From NCBI GenBank assembly GCA_035551355.1, contig DASZNF010000141.1:266881-330880 (forward strand): a stretch of DNA of 64,000 nt, in the 5' to 3' direction. Origin of the DNA: DATATV01 sp035551355 (GTDB lineage Bacteria; Actinomycetota; Actinomycetes; Mycobacteriales; Pseudonocardiaceae). Positions 32,525-39,900 of this stretch are shown one piece after another (position 1 is the stretch's first letter; every line of letters starts with the position of its first letter). The notes beneath the pieces were generated by a model. The model was given only the letters and a program-made list of their open reading frames with translations, did not search any database and was not told the DNA's origin. The translations under genes were made by a program, and so were the position numbers.

Positions 32525-34152
32525 CCCAGCAGTCCGGACAGGGTCGCGGTGGGGGACAGGACGTCCGGGTCGGTGTGCACCGCGATCACGCCGACGCCGG
32601 AATGCCTTGCCGCCTCGGCGAAAGCGGCGTCCAGCTCGGCAGGATCCCTTACCTCCCAGGCGTGCGCGCCCAGCGACCGGGCGTACCCGGCCACGTCCAC
32701 CGGGCCGATGTCCACGCCCGCGGTGCGGCCCAGCCGTCGAGCCTGGTGTGCGGCGATGGTGCCGTACAACAGGTTCGCGAACACCACGACCAGGATCGGC
32801 GCGCCGTGCCGCACCGCGGTCTCGATCTCCTGGCCGGTCATGAGGAAACCGCCGTCGCCGACCAGCGCGACGACTCGCCGTTCCGGCGCGGCCAGTTGCG
32901 CGCCGACCGCGGCGGGCACCGCGTAACCCATCGCGCCGGAGGTGGGGCCGAGCTGGCTGTGCGGGTGGTCGAAGGACCAATACCGGTGGCAGAACACGGA
33001 GAAGTTGCCCGCGTCGTTGGTGAACACGGTGTCGGCGGGCAGGTGCCTGCGCATCGCCGCGACCACCTCGGCCGGGTGGATTCGTTCGTCCGCCGGAGTT
33101 TCCGGGATGGTGCTCAGTCCGGTGTGGACGGAATGCGCATCCGACCAGTCGCGCTCGACCGGCGGGCCGTCCAGCTCCAGCAGGGACTGGGCGAACGCGC
33201 CCGCGGCGGCCGGGACGGACCAGTCGGCGGGCAGGGTCGCGCCGGGCACGGCGGGATCGGGGTCGACGTGCAGGATCAGCGGCGGGACCGGGATCGAGTA
33301 GGACTGGGAGGTGATCTCGGACAGCCTGCTGCCCAGCACCAGGACCACGTCCGCCGCGTTGAGCGGGGCGAGCAGTTCGGGGGCGGCGTTGAGGGTGAGA
33401 TGGCCCAGGTAATTGGGGTGGCTGTTGGGAAAGCCGTCCTGTCTGCGGAACGCGGTGTACACGCCCAGCCCGTAGTGTTCGGCCAGCGCGCGCACCGGCT
33501 CGGGCTCACGCTGCGCGCCCCGGCCGACCAGCAGCACGGGAGCCTTGGCGGTGCGCAGGATCGCGTCGATTTCGCGCAGTTCGTCCCCGCTGGGCCGGAC
33601 TTTCGCGATTCGGGTCGGCCGGGAAGGCAGCGGCGGGCAGGCGCCGGCGAGCACATCGGCCGGGAAGGCCAGCATGGCCGGACCCGGCCGGCCGCCGGTG
33701 GCCAGCCGGTGAGCGCGGGCGATCGCCTCGCCCGCCCGGTCCGCGCGGTGCACGGTCTGGGCGTGCTTGGTGATCTCGGCGTAGAAATGCGGCAGATCCA
33801 CTTCCTGGAACGCCTCCCGGCCCAGGAATTCGGTCTCCACCTGGCCCAGCAACAGGATCATCGGGGTGGAGTCCTGGTGGGCGGTGTGCACGCCGATGGC
33901 CAGGTTGGACGCGCCCACCGCCCGGGTGGCCATGGCCACCGCGGGCACGCCGGTCAGTTTCGCCTCGGCCTCGGCCATGAACGCCGCGCCCGATTCGTGC
34001 CGGCAGGACACCAACGTCACGTCCGGATGTTCTTCTACCGCGTCCAGGATCTCCAGGAAACTCTCACCCGGCACCGTGTAGAACCGGCGTACGCCTTGCC
34101 CGGCAAGGAAATCGACCACAACGGACGCGGCGGTGCTGCTGGACTCCGGCAT
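32497..34152 (-). CDS. Thiamine-diphosphate enzyme (acetolactate synthase/benzoylformate decarboxylase class)
   Basis: A 551-residue ThDP enzyme of three domains: Pyr domain with catalytic Glu in CRHESGAAFMAE, central domain (KAPVLLVGRGAQREPE), and PP domain with the ThDP motif GDGGFLMTGQE followed by FANLLYG. Start at ATG 34152; a GTG at 34173 would add seven residues. Class members decarboxylate 2-oxo acids or join them. Next to box genes, a benzoylformate-decarboxylase-like role upstream of benzoate is attractive, but acetolactate-synthase-like paralogs are common and the substrate is uncertain. Confidence 0.8.
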   Translation of the reverse strand: MPESSSTAASVVVDFLAGQGVRRFYTVPGESFLEILDAVEEHPDVTLVSCRHESGAAFMAEAEAKLTGVPAVAMATRAVGASNLAIGVHTAHQDSTPMILLLGQVETEFLGREAFQEVDLPHFYAEITKHAQTVHRADRAGEAIARAHRLATGGRPGPAMLAFPADVLAGACPPLPSRPTRIAKVRPSGDELREIDAILRTAKAPVLLVGRGAQREPEPVRALAEHYGLGVYTAFRRQDGFPNSHPNYLGHLTLNAAPELLAPLNAADVVLVLGSRLSEITSQSYSIPVPPLILHVDPDPAVPGATLPADWSVPAAAGAFAQSLLELDGPPVERDWSDAHSVHTGLSTIPETPADERIHPAEVVAAMRRHLPADTVFTNDAGNFSVFCHRYWSFDHPHSQLGPTSGAMGYAVPAAVGAQLAAPERRVVALVGDGGFLMTGQEIETAVRHGAPILVVVFANLLYGTIAAHQARRLGRTAGVDIGPVDVAGYARSLGAHAWEVRDPAELDAAFAEAARHSGVGVIAVHTDPDVLSPTATLSGLLGQAPGSFRL

Positions 34153-34270
34153 TGCCGCAGGATACCAGGACACTCATCGTCCATAATGGATAGTGACCGT
34201 CGCCCGCGCCTCGGCCCGGGTGATCGCGGCCATCAGGGTCGGGGTGCGGAATCCGGCGTCGGCCGCGAGG

Positions 34271-35254
34271 TCACAATTCGTCGGCCGACCGGGTGTTGCG
34301 GATCCGGCCGGCCGGGATCTTCAGCTCGTCGGCCCGCACGCAGCCGTTGACCAGCCAGTCCAGCTGGCCGGGGGCGTGTGCGTCGGTGTCGATGGTGAAC
34401 GTGCAGCCCAGCTCCACGGCCAGGCGCAGCAGCCGGTCCGGCGGGTCCATCCGCTCCGGCCGGCAGTTGATCTCCACCGCCACGTCGTGCTCCCGGCACG
34501 CGGTGAACACCGCCTCGGCGTCGAACTCCGACTCCGGTCGCTTGCGGTTGCCGGTGACCATCCGGCCGGTGCAGTGGCCCAGGATGTCGGTGTGCGGGTT
34601 GCGCACCGCGGCCAGCATCCGCTCGGTCATCGGCTTGGCCGGCATGCGCAGCTTGGAGTGGACGCTGGCCACCACCACGTCCAGCCGGTCCAGCAGCTCG
34701 TCGGTCTGGTCCAGCCCGCCGTCCTCCAGGATGTCCACCTCAATCCCGGACAGGATCCGGAACGGCGCCAGCTCCTCGTTGAGCTCGACCAGCAGATCGA
34801 GCTGTTTTTCCAGTCGCTGCGCGGAAAGCCCGTTGGCCACGGTCAGCCGGGGGGAGTGGTCGGTCAGCGCGATCCACTCGTGGCCAAGGACCTGGGCCGC
34901 CTCGGCCATCTCCCGGGGCGGGCTGCCGCCGTCGGACCAGTCGGAGTGGGTGTGGCAGTCGCCGCGCAGCTTCGTGCGCATCGCGCTGTCCGCGTTGGGC
35001 TGGGCGTCGGCCAGCACCTTGGTCAGGTAATCCGGTTCCGCGCCGTGGGCGGCCTGCTCGATCACCTTCGCGGTGGCCTCGCCGATGCCCGGCAGCGCTT
35101 GCAGGGTGCCGTTGTCAACGCGGTCGGCGAGGTCGTTCGCGGACAGTTCGGCCACGGTCGCGGCGGCGCGCCGGAACGCACGCACCCGGTAGGTCGGCGC
35201 GGCCGCCCGTTCCAGCTCGAAGGCGATCCGGCGCAGTGCCTGTGCGGGGTCCAT
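34271..35254 (-). CDS. HhH-PHP domain protein (PolX-like without polymerase)
   Basis: A 327-residue protein. Residues 1-90 resemble the helix-hairpin-helix part of X-family polymerases (RVRAFRRAAATVAEL, LQALPGIGEATAKVIEQ). From about residue 97 it is a PHP phosphoesterase with metal ligands in GDCHTHSDWSDG, LTDHSPRL, GIEVDIL, VASVHSKL, GHCTGR and TIDTDAHAP. Bacterial PolX joins the same modules to a polymerase palm, which is absent here. A DNA-end phosphoesterase or nuclease role is likely. Confidence 0.83.
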   Translation of the reverse strand: MDPAQALRRIAFELERAAAPTYRVRAFRRAAATVAELSANDLADRVDNGTLQALPGIGEATAKVIEQAAHGAEPDYLTKVLADAQPNADSAMRTKLRGDCHTHSDWSDGGSPPREMAEAAQVLGHEWIALTDHSPRLTVANGLSAQRLEKQLDLLVELNEELAPFRILSGIEVDILEDGGLDQTDELLDRLDVVVASVHSKLRMPAKPMTERMLAAVRNPHTDILGHCTGRMVTGNRKRPESEFDAEAVFTACREHDVAVEINCRPERMDPPDRLLRLAVELGCTFTIDTDAHAPGQLDWLVNGCVRADELKIPAGRIRNTRSADEL

Positions 35255-35297
35255 GCCGACATGGTTTCCGATTCCGGCGCGCCGCGCAGCCGTTGGT

Positions 35298-36200
35298 TCA
35301 GCTGAGGGCCGGGCTGTTCTCCATGTCGTCCAGCATCTGCGGCTGGGTCGGCTGCCAGCCCAGCAGCTCGCGGGTGATGGCGCTGGCGGTGGGGACGTCC
35401 CGGGTGAGCATCGGGGCCAGCCAGCCGAAGTGCTCCCACAGCTGGTCGTCGGGGATGGACCGGACCGGCAGGTCCAGCTTGCGCCCGATCACCTCGGCGT
35501 AGGTGCGGATGGTGTTGCCTTCCTCGTCGGCCCCGTGCAGCACCGACCCGGCCGGCGCCTTGTCCAGGGCGAGGCGGAACAGCCGGGCCGCGTCCTGGAC
35601 GTGCACCGCCGGCCAGCGCGCGTCGCCCTCGCCCGGGTAGCCGGACACGCCGGTCCTGCGGGCGATGTCGGCCAGCACGCCGACGAAACCGAGGTGGTCG
35701 GCCCGGTGCACGGTCGGCGCCAGCCGCACCGAGGACGCCCGCACGCCACGATCGGCCAGCGCGAGGGCGACGCGGGCGTTGTCGTTGCGCGCGCCGAACG
35801 GGTCCGGGGTGACCGGGAACTCGTCGTCCTCCTTCGCCAACTGGCCCGAGGTGAGACCGAGCAGTCCGGAGGCGATCACCAACGGCTGCCCGGCCGGTCC
35901 GTCGGCCAGCACCTCGCCGAACAGCTCGATGGCCGCCCGGTCCTCGGTGACGGCCTTCTCGATCTGGGTGAAGTCGTGGCCGAAGGCCAGGTGGATGACG
36001 CCGTCGGCGTTGCGGGCGCCCTCCCGCAGGACGTCCAGATCGGCCAGGTCGCCGCGCAGCACCTGGGCGCCCGCGGCCTTGACCGCGGTGGCCGCGTTCT
36101 CCGAGCGGGCCAGCCCGGTGACCTCGTGGCCCTCGGCGATCAACTCGGGCAGGACGGCGGAGCCGATGAAACCGGACGCGCCGGTGACGAACACGCGCAT
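35298..36200 (-). CDS. NAD(P)-binding epimerase/dehydratase-like protein (extended SDR)
   Basis: A 300-residue Rossmann protein with TGASGFIGSAV, an Asp-rich RGDLADLD strand, IHLAFGHDF, SGLLGL and a C-terminal substrate-binding part. The YxxxK dyad of extended SDRs is not obvious, so it may be an atypical member (NmrA/ketoreductase-like). It is divergent from a TetR gene across a duplicated palindrome, so the TetR probably controls it. Confidence 0.8.
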   Translation of the reverse strand: MRVFVTGASGFIGSAVLPELIAEGHEVTGLARSENAATAVKAAGAQVLRGDLADLDVLREGARNADGVIHLAFGHDFTQIEKAVTEDRAAIELFGEVLADGPAGQPLVIASGLLGLTSGQLAKEDDEFPVTPDPFGARNDNARVALALADRGVRASSVRLAPTVHRADHLGFVGVLADIARRTGVSGYPGEGDARWPAVHVQDAARLFRLALDKAPAGSVLHGADEEGNTIRTYAEVIGRKLDLPVRSIPDDQLWEHFGWLAPMLTRDVPTASAITRELLGWQPTQPQMLDDMENSPALS

Positions 36201-36241
36201 GAGAAATCCCTTCGATGGTGCCCGGTGCGGGGCCGAGCCGC

Positions 36242-36291
36242 GATGACAGCCGCTGACATCAACCTAGCACGCGATGTCAGCGGCTGTCATC
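36242..36291. promoter_or_regulatory. Duplicated 19-bp inverted repeat, TetR operator
   Basis: GATGACAGCCGCTGACATC (36242-36260) and its exact reverse complement (36273-36291) flank 12 bases. Each arm is itself nearly palindromic (TGACAGC/GCTGACA), so two TetR dimers could bind about three helical turns apart, between the divergent genes. Confidence 0.72.
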
Positions 36292-36306
36292 AGTTATCAT
36301 CCGGAG

Positions 36307-36870
36307 GTGAGTCGATGGGAGCCCAACGCACGCGGCCGGTTGGTCGAGGCCGCCCAGGAGCTCTACCTCGAGCGCGGATACGACCAGGTCACCGTGGCCG
36401 AGATCGCGCAGCGGGCCGGACTCACCGAACGCACCTTCTTCCGGCACTTCGCCGACAAACGCGAGGTGCTGTTCGGCGGCGCCAGGGAACTGCAGGAGCA
36501 GGTGGCCGCAGTGATTCGTGCCGCGCCCGAATCGGCCACCCCGACCGAACTCATCGAGACCGCGCTGGCCGTGTCGACCAAGGCGTTCACCGAGAACCGC
36601 GCCCAGTTGCTGCGGCGCGGGCAGATCGTCGCGGCCAACCCGGAACTGCGGGAACGCGAGGTGGTCAAGGGGGCGGCGATGGTCGCGGCGATGACCACGG
36701 CACTGCGCGAGCGCGGCCTGCCCGAGCCGGCCGCCAGCCTCACCGCGGAACTGGGTTCGGCGGTGTTCCGGATCGCCACCGGGCGCTGGCTGGCCGACCC
36801 CGAACCGCCGGACCTGAGCGCGCTGATCAAGGAAACCCTGGCCGAGCTGAAAGCGGTGGCGGCGCGCTGA
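36307..36870 (+). CDS. TetR-family transcriptional regulator
   Basis: About 187 residues. N-terminal helix-turn-helix: GRLVEAAQELYLERGYDQVTV then AGLTERTFFRHFADKREVLF. The C-terminal ligand domain is helical and ends near LIKETLAELKAV. I prefer GTG 36307 (VSRWEPNARG, a common opening for this group), because the in-frame ATG at 36274 lies within the operator. It likely represses itself and the divergent epimerase-like gene. Confidence 0.83.
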   Translation: MSRWEPNARGRLVEAAQELYLERGYDQVTVAEIAQRAGLTERTFFRHFADKREVLFGGARELQEQVAAVIRAAPESATPTELIETALAVSTKAFTENRAQLLRRGQIVAANPELREREVVKGAAMVAAMTTALRERGLPEPAASLTAELGSAVFRIATGRWLADPEPPDLSALIKETLAELKAVAAR

Positions 36871-36898
36871 ACGGATCTGGGCCGGGCAGGATCGAGGT

Positions 36899-38110
36899 AT
36901 GACGGCGTGGGCGCGGGCGATCGACACCGGCTGGCTGGTCCGGGACGAGGTGCCCGGCCCCGGCGTGGACGAGTTCGCCGAGCCGGCCGAGGTGACCGAG
37001 GCGCTGGCCGCGGTCCCGGCCGGGCAGGACACGCTGCTGGCCGTGCAGCACCCGCACCGCACTCCGGCCGCGCGGGCCGCCGGTCTGTCCCTGGCTGCCG
37101 CGCTGCCCGCCGCCCGCGAGACGCTGGATCGGTTGTGCGCCAAGGATTATCGGCGGGTCGATCGGGTGGTCGCGGCCTACCGGGCGGCCGGGCCGGACGG
37201 GGTGGCCGAGGGCGTCCTGTGCGTGGTCGAACCGGCCGCGGTGGACCCGGACGGGACGCTGCGGGTGCGCCCCGGCGAACAGGTCTATCCGGAGGTGGTG
37301 GCCGAGCGGGCGGCGGTGCTGGCCGGGCTGGGCTGCGCGACCAGCGCGGCGATGCTGGTGCCGGTGCACGAGGGGGCGCGGCTGACCGAGGCGGTGCGCA
37401 TGGTCATCGGCGCGGCGGGGGAGCCGTCGGCCGCCGCGGTCGATCCGGGTGGGAATGAGCACCTGTTGTGGCTGCTCGGGCCGGGCGGCGCGCAGGACCG
37501 ACTCCTGGCCGAGGTGCGACGGGGGCCGTTGCTGGTCGCCGACGGCAACCACCGGGTGGCTGCGGCCGAACGCGCGGGCGGTGGACTGGTCGCGTTGGTC
37601 ACCGCGGGTCCGGATCTGCACATCGGGGCCATTCACCGAGCGCTGGCCGGCACCGGCCTCGGCACCGCCGAACTGGCCGCGGCCTGGCGCGGATGCGGGT
37701 TGACCGTGACCGAGACCGCCGACCCGGTCGGGCCGGAAACCCCGGGCACCGTGGTGGTGCGGCCGATCGCCCGGCCCGCCGATCCCGGGCTGGTGGTGCG
37801 GCTGCCGGACGGGCACGGGCCGCGGCCGCGGATCGATCACGAGCTGGTGGAGCACGTCCTGCTGGCCGAGGCGCTGGGGCTCGACCCGGCCGGGGAGCAC
37901 GTGCGGGCCCTGCCCGAGGGCCACCCGGCCGAGCGGGACGTGGACGTGCTGCTGCGGCTGGCGCCGGTGCCCTACGCCGATGTGCTGGCCGTGCACGAAC
38001 AGGGCCGGCGGATGCCGCGCAAGGCGACCTACTTCACTCCCAAGCCCCGCAGCGGCCTCCTGCTGGCCGACCTCGGTGATAATGCGGCATCGGCCGAACT
38101 ACGGAGGTGA
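36899..38110 (+). CDS. DUF1015-family protein
   Basis: A 403-residue protein with the DUF1015 features: ARAIDTGW opening, LVADGNHRVAAAE in the middle (the family's ADGxHR motif) and the C-terminal RRMPRKATYFTPKPRSGL. The family is widespread and poorly characterised; some members are annotated as kinase- or ParB-like. The next gene, an amidohydrolase, starts five bases after its stop, so the pair is an operon. Confidence 0.7.
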   Translation: MTAWARAIDTGWLVRDEVPGPGVDEFAEPAEVTEALAAVPAGQDTLLAVQHPHRTPAARAAGLSLAAALPAARETLDRLCAKDYRRVDRVVAAYRAAGPDGVAEGVLCVVEPAAVDPDGTLRVRPGEQVYPEVVAERAAVLAGLGCATSAAMLVPVHEGARLTEAVRMVIGAAGEPSAAAVDPGGNEHLLWLLGPGGAQDRLLAEVRRGPLLVADGNHRVAAAERAGGGLVALVTAGPDLHIGAIHRALAGTGLGTAELAAAWRGCGLTVTETADPVGPETPGTVVVRPIARPADPGLVVRLPDGHGPRPRIDHELVEHVLLAEALGLDPAGEHVRALPEGHPAERDVDVLLRLAPVPYADVLAVHEQGRRMPRKATYFTPKPRSGLLLADLGDNAASAELRR

Positions 38111-38114
38111 GCGG

Positions 38115-39002
38115 GTGCCCGAGGACGAGCGCGACGAGGTGCGGCGGTTCTGGCAGGAGCTGGGCCTGCCCGGACTGATCGATGTGCACACCCACTTCAT
38201 GCCCGAACGGGTGCTGGCCAAGGTGTGGGCGTACTTCGACTCGGTCGGGCCGCTGGTGGGCCGGGAATGGCCGATCGCCTACCGCACCGACGAGGACCAG
38301 CGCCGGGACACGCTGCGCGGCTTCGGCCTGCGCGCCTTCACCGCCATGCTGTACCCGCACAAGCCGGGCATGGCCGCCTGGCTGAACTCCTGGGCCGTCG
38401 AGTTCGCCGCGCGCACCCCCGACTGCCTGCACACCGCCACGTTCTTCCCGGAACCCGAGGCGCCGGCCTACGTGGCCGAGGCGATCGAGGCCGGGGCCCG
38501 GGTGTTCAAGGCGCATATCCAGGTCGGCGACTACGACCCGGCCGATCCGCTGCTGGATCCGGTGTGGGGGCTGCTGGCCGAGCGGGACATCCCGGTGGTC
38601 ACGCACTGCGGCTCCGGCCCGTCGCCCGGCCGGTTCACCGGGCCGGACCCGATGGCCCGGGTACTGGCCCGGCACCCGCGGCTGCCGCTGATCGTGGCCC
38701 ACCTGGGCATGCCGGAGTACGAGGATTTCCTCGACCTGGCCGAGAAATACCCGGCGGTGCGACTGGACACCACGATGACCTTCACCGACTTCGCCGAGCA
38801 GGGCGCGCCGTTCCCGCCGCACGCCCGGCCCCGGCTGACCGATCTGGGCGGCAAGATCCTGTTCGGCAGCGACTTCCCGAACATCCCCTACTCCTACGCC
38901 CACGCGCTGCACGCGCTGACCCGGCTGGAGCTGGGCGACGACTGGCTGCGCGGGGTGTGCCACGACAACGCCGCCGCACTGTTCGGCATCGCGCCGGACT
39001 GA
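38115..39002 (+). CDS. Amidohydrolase (amidohydrolase-2 family)
   Basis: A 295-residue TIM-barrel hydrolase: HTHFMPERVL, VFKAHIQVGDYD, PVVTHCGSG, IVAHLGMPEY and Asp in FGSDFPNIPYS. The GTG start follows GGAGGTGAGCGG that overlaps the DUF1015 stop. It is similar in type to, but distinct from, the amidohydrolase in the box operon. The substrate is unknown. Confidence 0.8.
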   Translation: MPEDERDEVRRFWQELGLPGLIDVHTHFMPERVLAKVWAYFDSVGPLVGREWPIAYRTDEDQRRDTLRGFGLRAFTAMLYPHKPGMAAWLNSWAVEFAARTPDCLHTATFFPEPEAPAYVAEAIEAGARVFKAHIQVGDYDPADPLLDPVWGLLAERDIPVVTHCGSGPSPGRFTGPDPMARVLARHPRLPLIVAHLGMPEYEDFLDLAEKYPAVRLDTTMTFTDFAEQGAPFPPHARPRLTDLGGKILFGSDFPNIPYSYAHALHALTRLELGDDWLRGVCHDNAAALFGIAPD

Positions 39003-39033
39003 TCTTGTCGGCCGGTTCGGGTAACGTCGCGTC

Positions 39034-39828
39034 GTGGCAACCATGGTGTCGTTTCACGCCCACCCCGACGACGAGTGCATCGCGGTCGGCGGCGTGATGC
39101 GCAAGGCGTACGAGGACGGGCATCGGGTCGTGCTGGTCGTGGCGACCCGCGGCGAGCGGGGGGAGATCCCGGAGAACTTCCTGGACGACGGCGAGGAACT
39201 CTGGCAGCGCCGGGTCGCCGAAACCCAGGCTTCGGCCGACATCCTGGGCGCGGCCCGGGTGGAGTTCCTCGGCTACGAGGACTCCGGGATGATGGGCGAG
39301 GAGACCAACAACCTGCCCGGGGTGTTCTGGCAGGCCTCGGTCGAGGAGGCGGCGCAGAAGCTGGCCGCGATCCTGCGCGAGGAGCAGGCCGAAGTCCTGA
39401 CCTGCTACGACGACAACGGCGGCTACGGCCACCCCGACCACATCCAGGTGCACCGGGTCGGCATGCGCGCGGCGGAGATCGCGGGTACCCCGCGGGTCTA
39501 CCAGAACACCATGAACCGCGACCACATGCGCCGCGGCATCGAGGAGTTCGCCAAGTACGCCGCGGAGGCCGGGTTCGAGCTGCCCGACCCGACCGAGGAC
39601 AACAACGCGGGCAAGCCGGAGTCGGAGCTGACCGCGTCGGTGGACGTGACCGAGTATCTGCCGCAGAAGCGGGCCGCAATGCGCGCGCACGCCAGCCAGA
39701 TCAGCGAGGAGTCCTTCTTCCTGGCCATGCCCGAGGACGGTTTCGCCTTCGCGTTCGGCACCGAGTGGTTCATCCGGGCCGGGCAAGGGCCGGGCATCGT
39801 GGAGACCGACCTGTTCGACGGGCACTGA
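39034..39828 (+). CDS. PIG-L family deacetylase (MshB/Mca-like)
   Basis: A 264-residue zinc-dependent LmbE/PIG-L enzyme. Zinc ligands are in FHAHPDDE (residues about 7-14) and GHPDHIQVH. GERGEIPEN and EFLGYEDSGMMGE fit the actinobacterial MshB/Mca branch, which cleaves GlcNAc-inositol or mycothiol conjugates. As it sits alone, a mycothiol S-conjugate amidase or related amidase role is plausible; I do not assign a symbol. GTG start at 39034. Confidence 0.83.
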   Translation: MATMVSFHAHPDDECIAVGGVMRKAYEDGHRVVLVVATRGERGEIPENFLDDGEELWQRRVAETQASADILGAARVEFLGYEDSGMMGEETNNLPGVFWQASVEEAAQKLAAILREEQAEVLTCYDDNGGYGHPDHIQVHRVGMRAAEIAGTPRVYQNTMNRDHMRRGIEEFAKYAAEAGFELPDPTEDNNAGKPESELTASVDVTEYLPQKRAAMRAHASQISEESFFLAMPEDGFAFAFGTEWFIRAGQGPGIVETDLFDGH

Positions 39829-39849
39829 TTTTTCCTTGTCCACCAACGA

Positions 39850-39885
39850 ATCCGGGGGGCCATCGATGTCGATGGTCCCCCGGAT
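39850..39885. terminator. Bidirectional terminator
   Basis: A 17-bp stem (39850-39866 with 39869-39885, one G-U pair) with a two-base loop lies between the convergent deacetylase and chitinase genes. The stem is GC-rich with ATCCGGGGG at its base and TTTC on one side. Confidence 0.8.
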
Positions 39886-39900
39886 TTCTGACGTCGGGAC

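Noticed and set aside
32095..34350. A 751-codon plus-strand frame opposite the ThDP gene
   Set aside because: The opposite strand encodes a full ThDP enzyme with all motifs; this frame has no recognisable domain.
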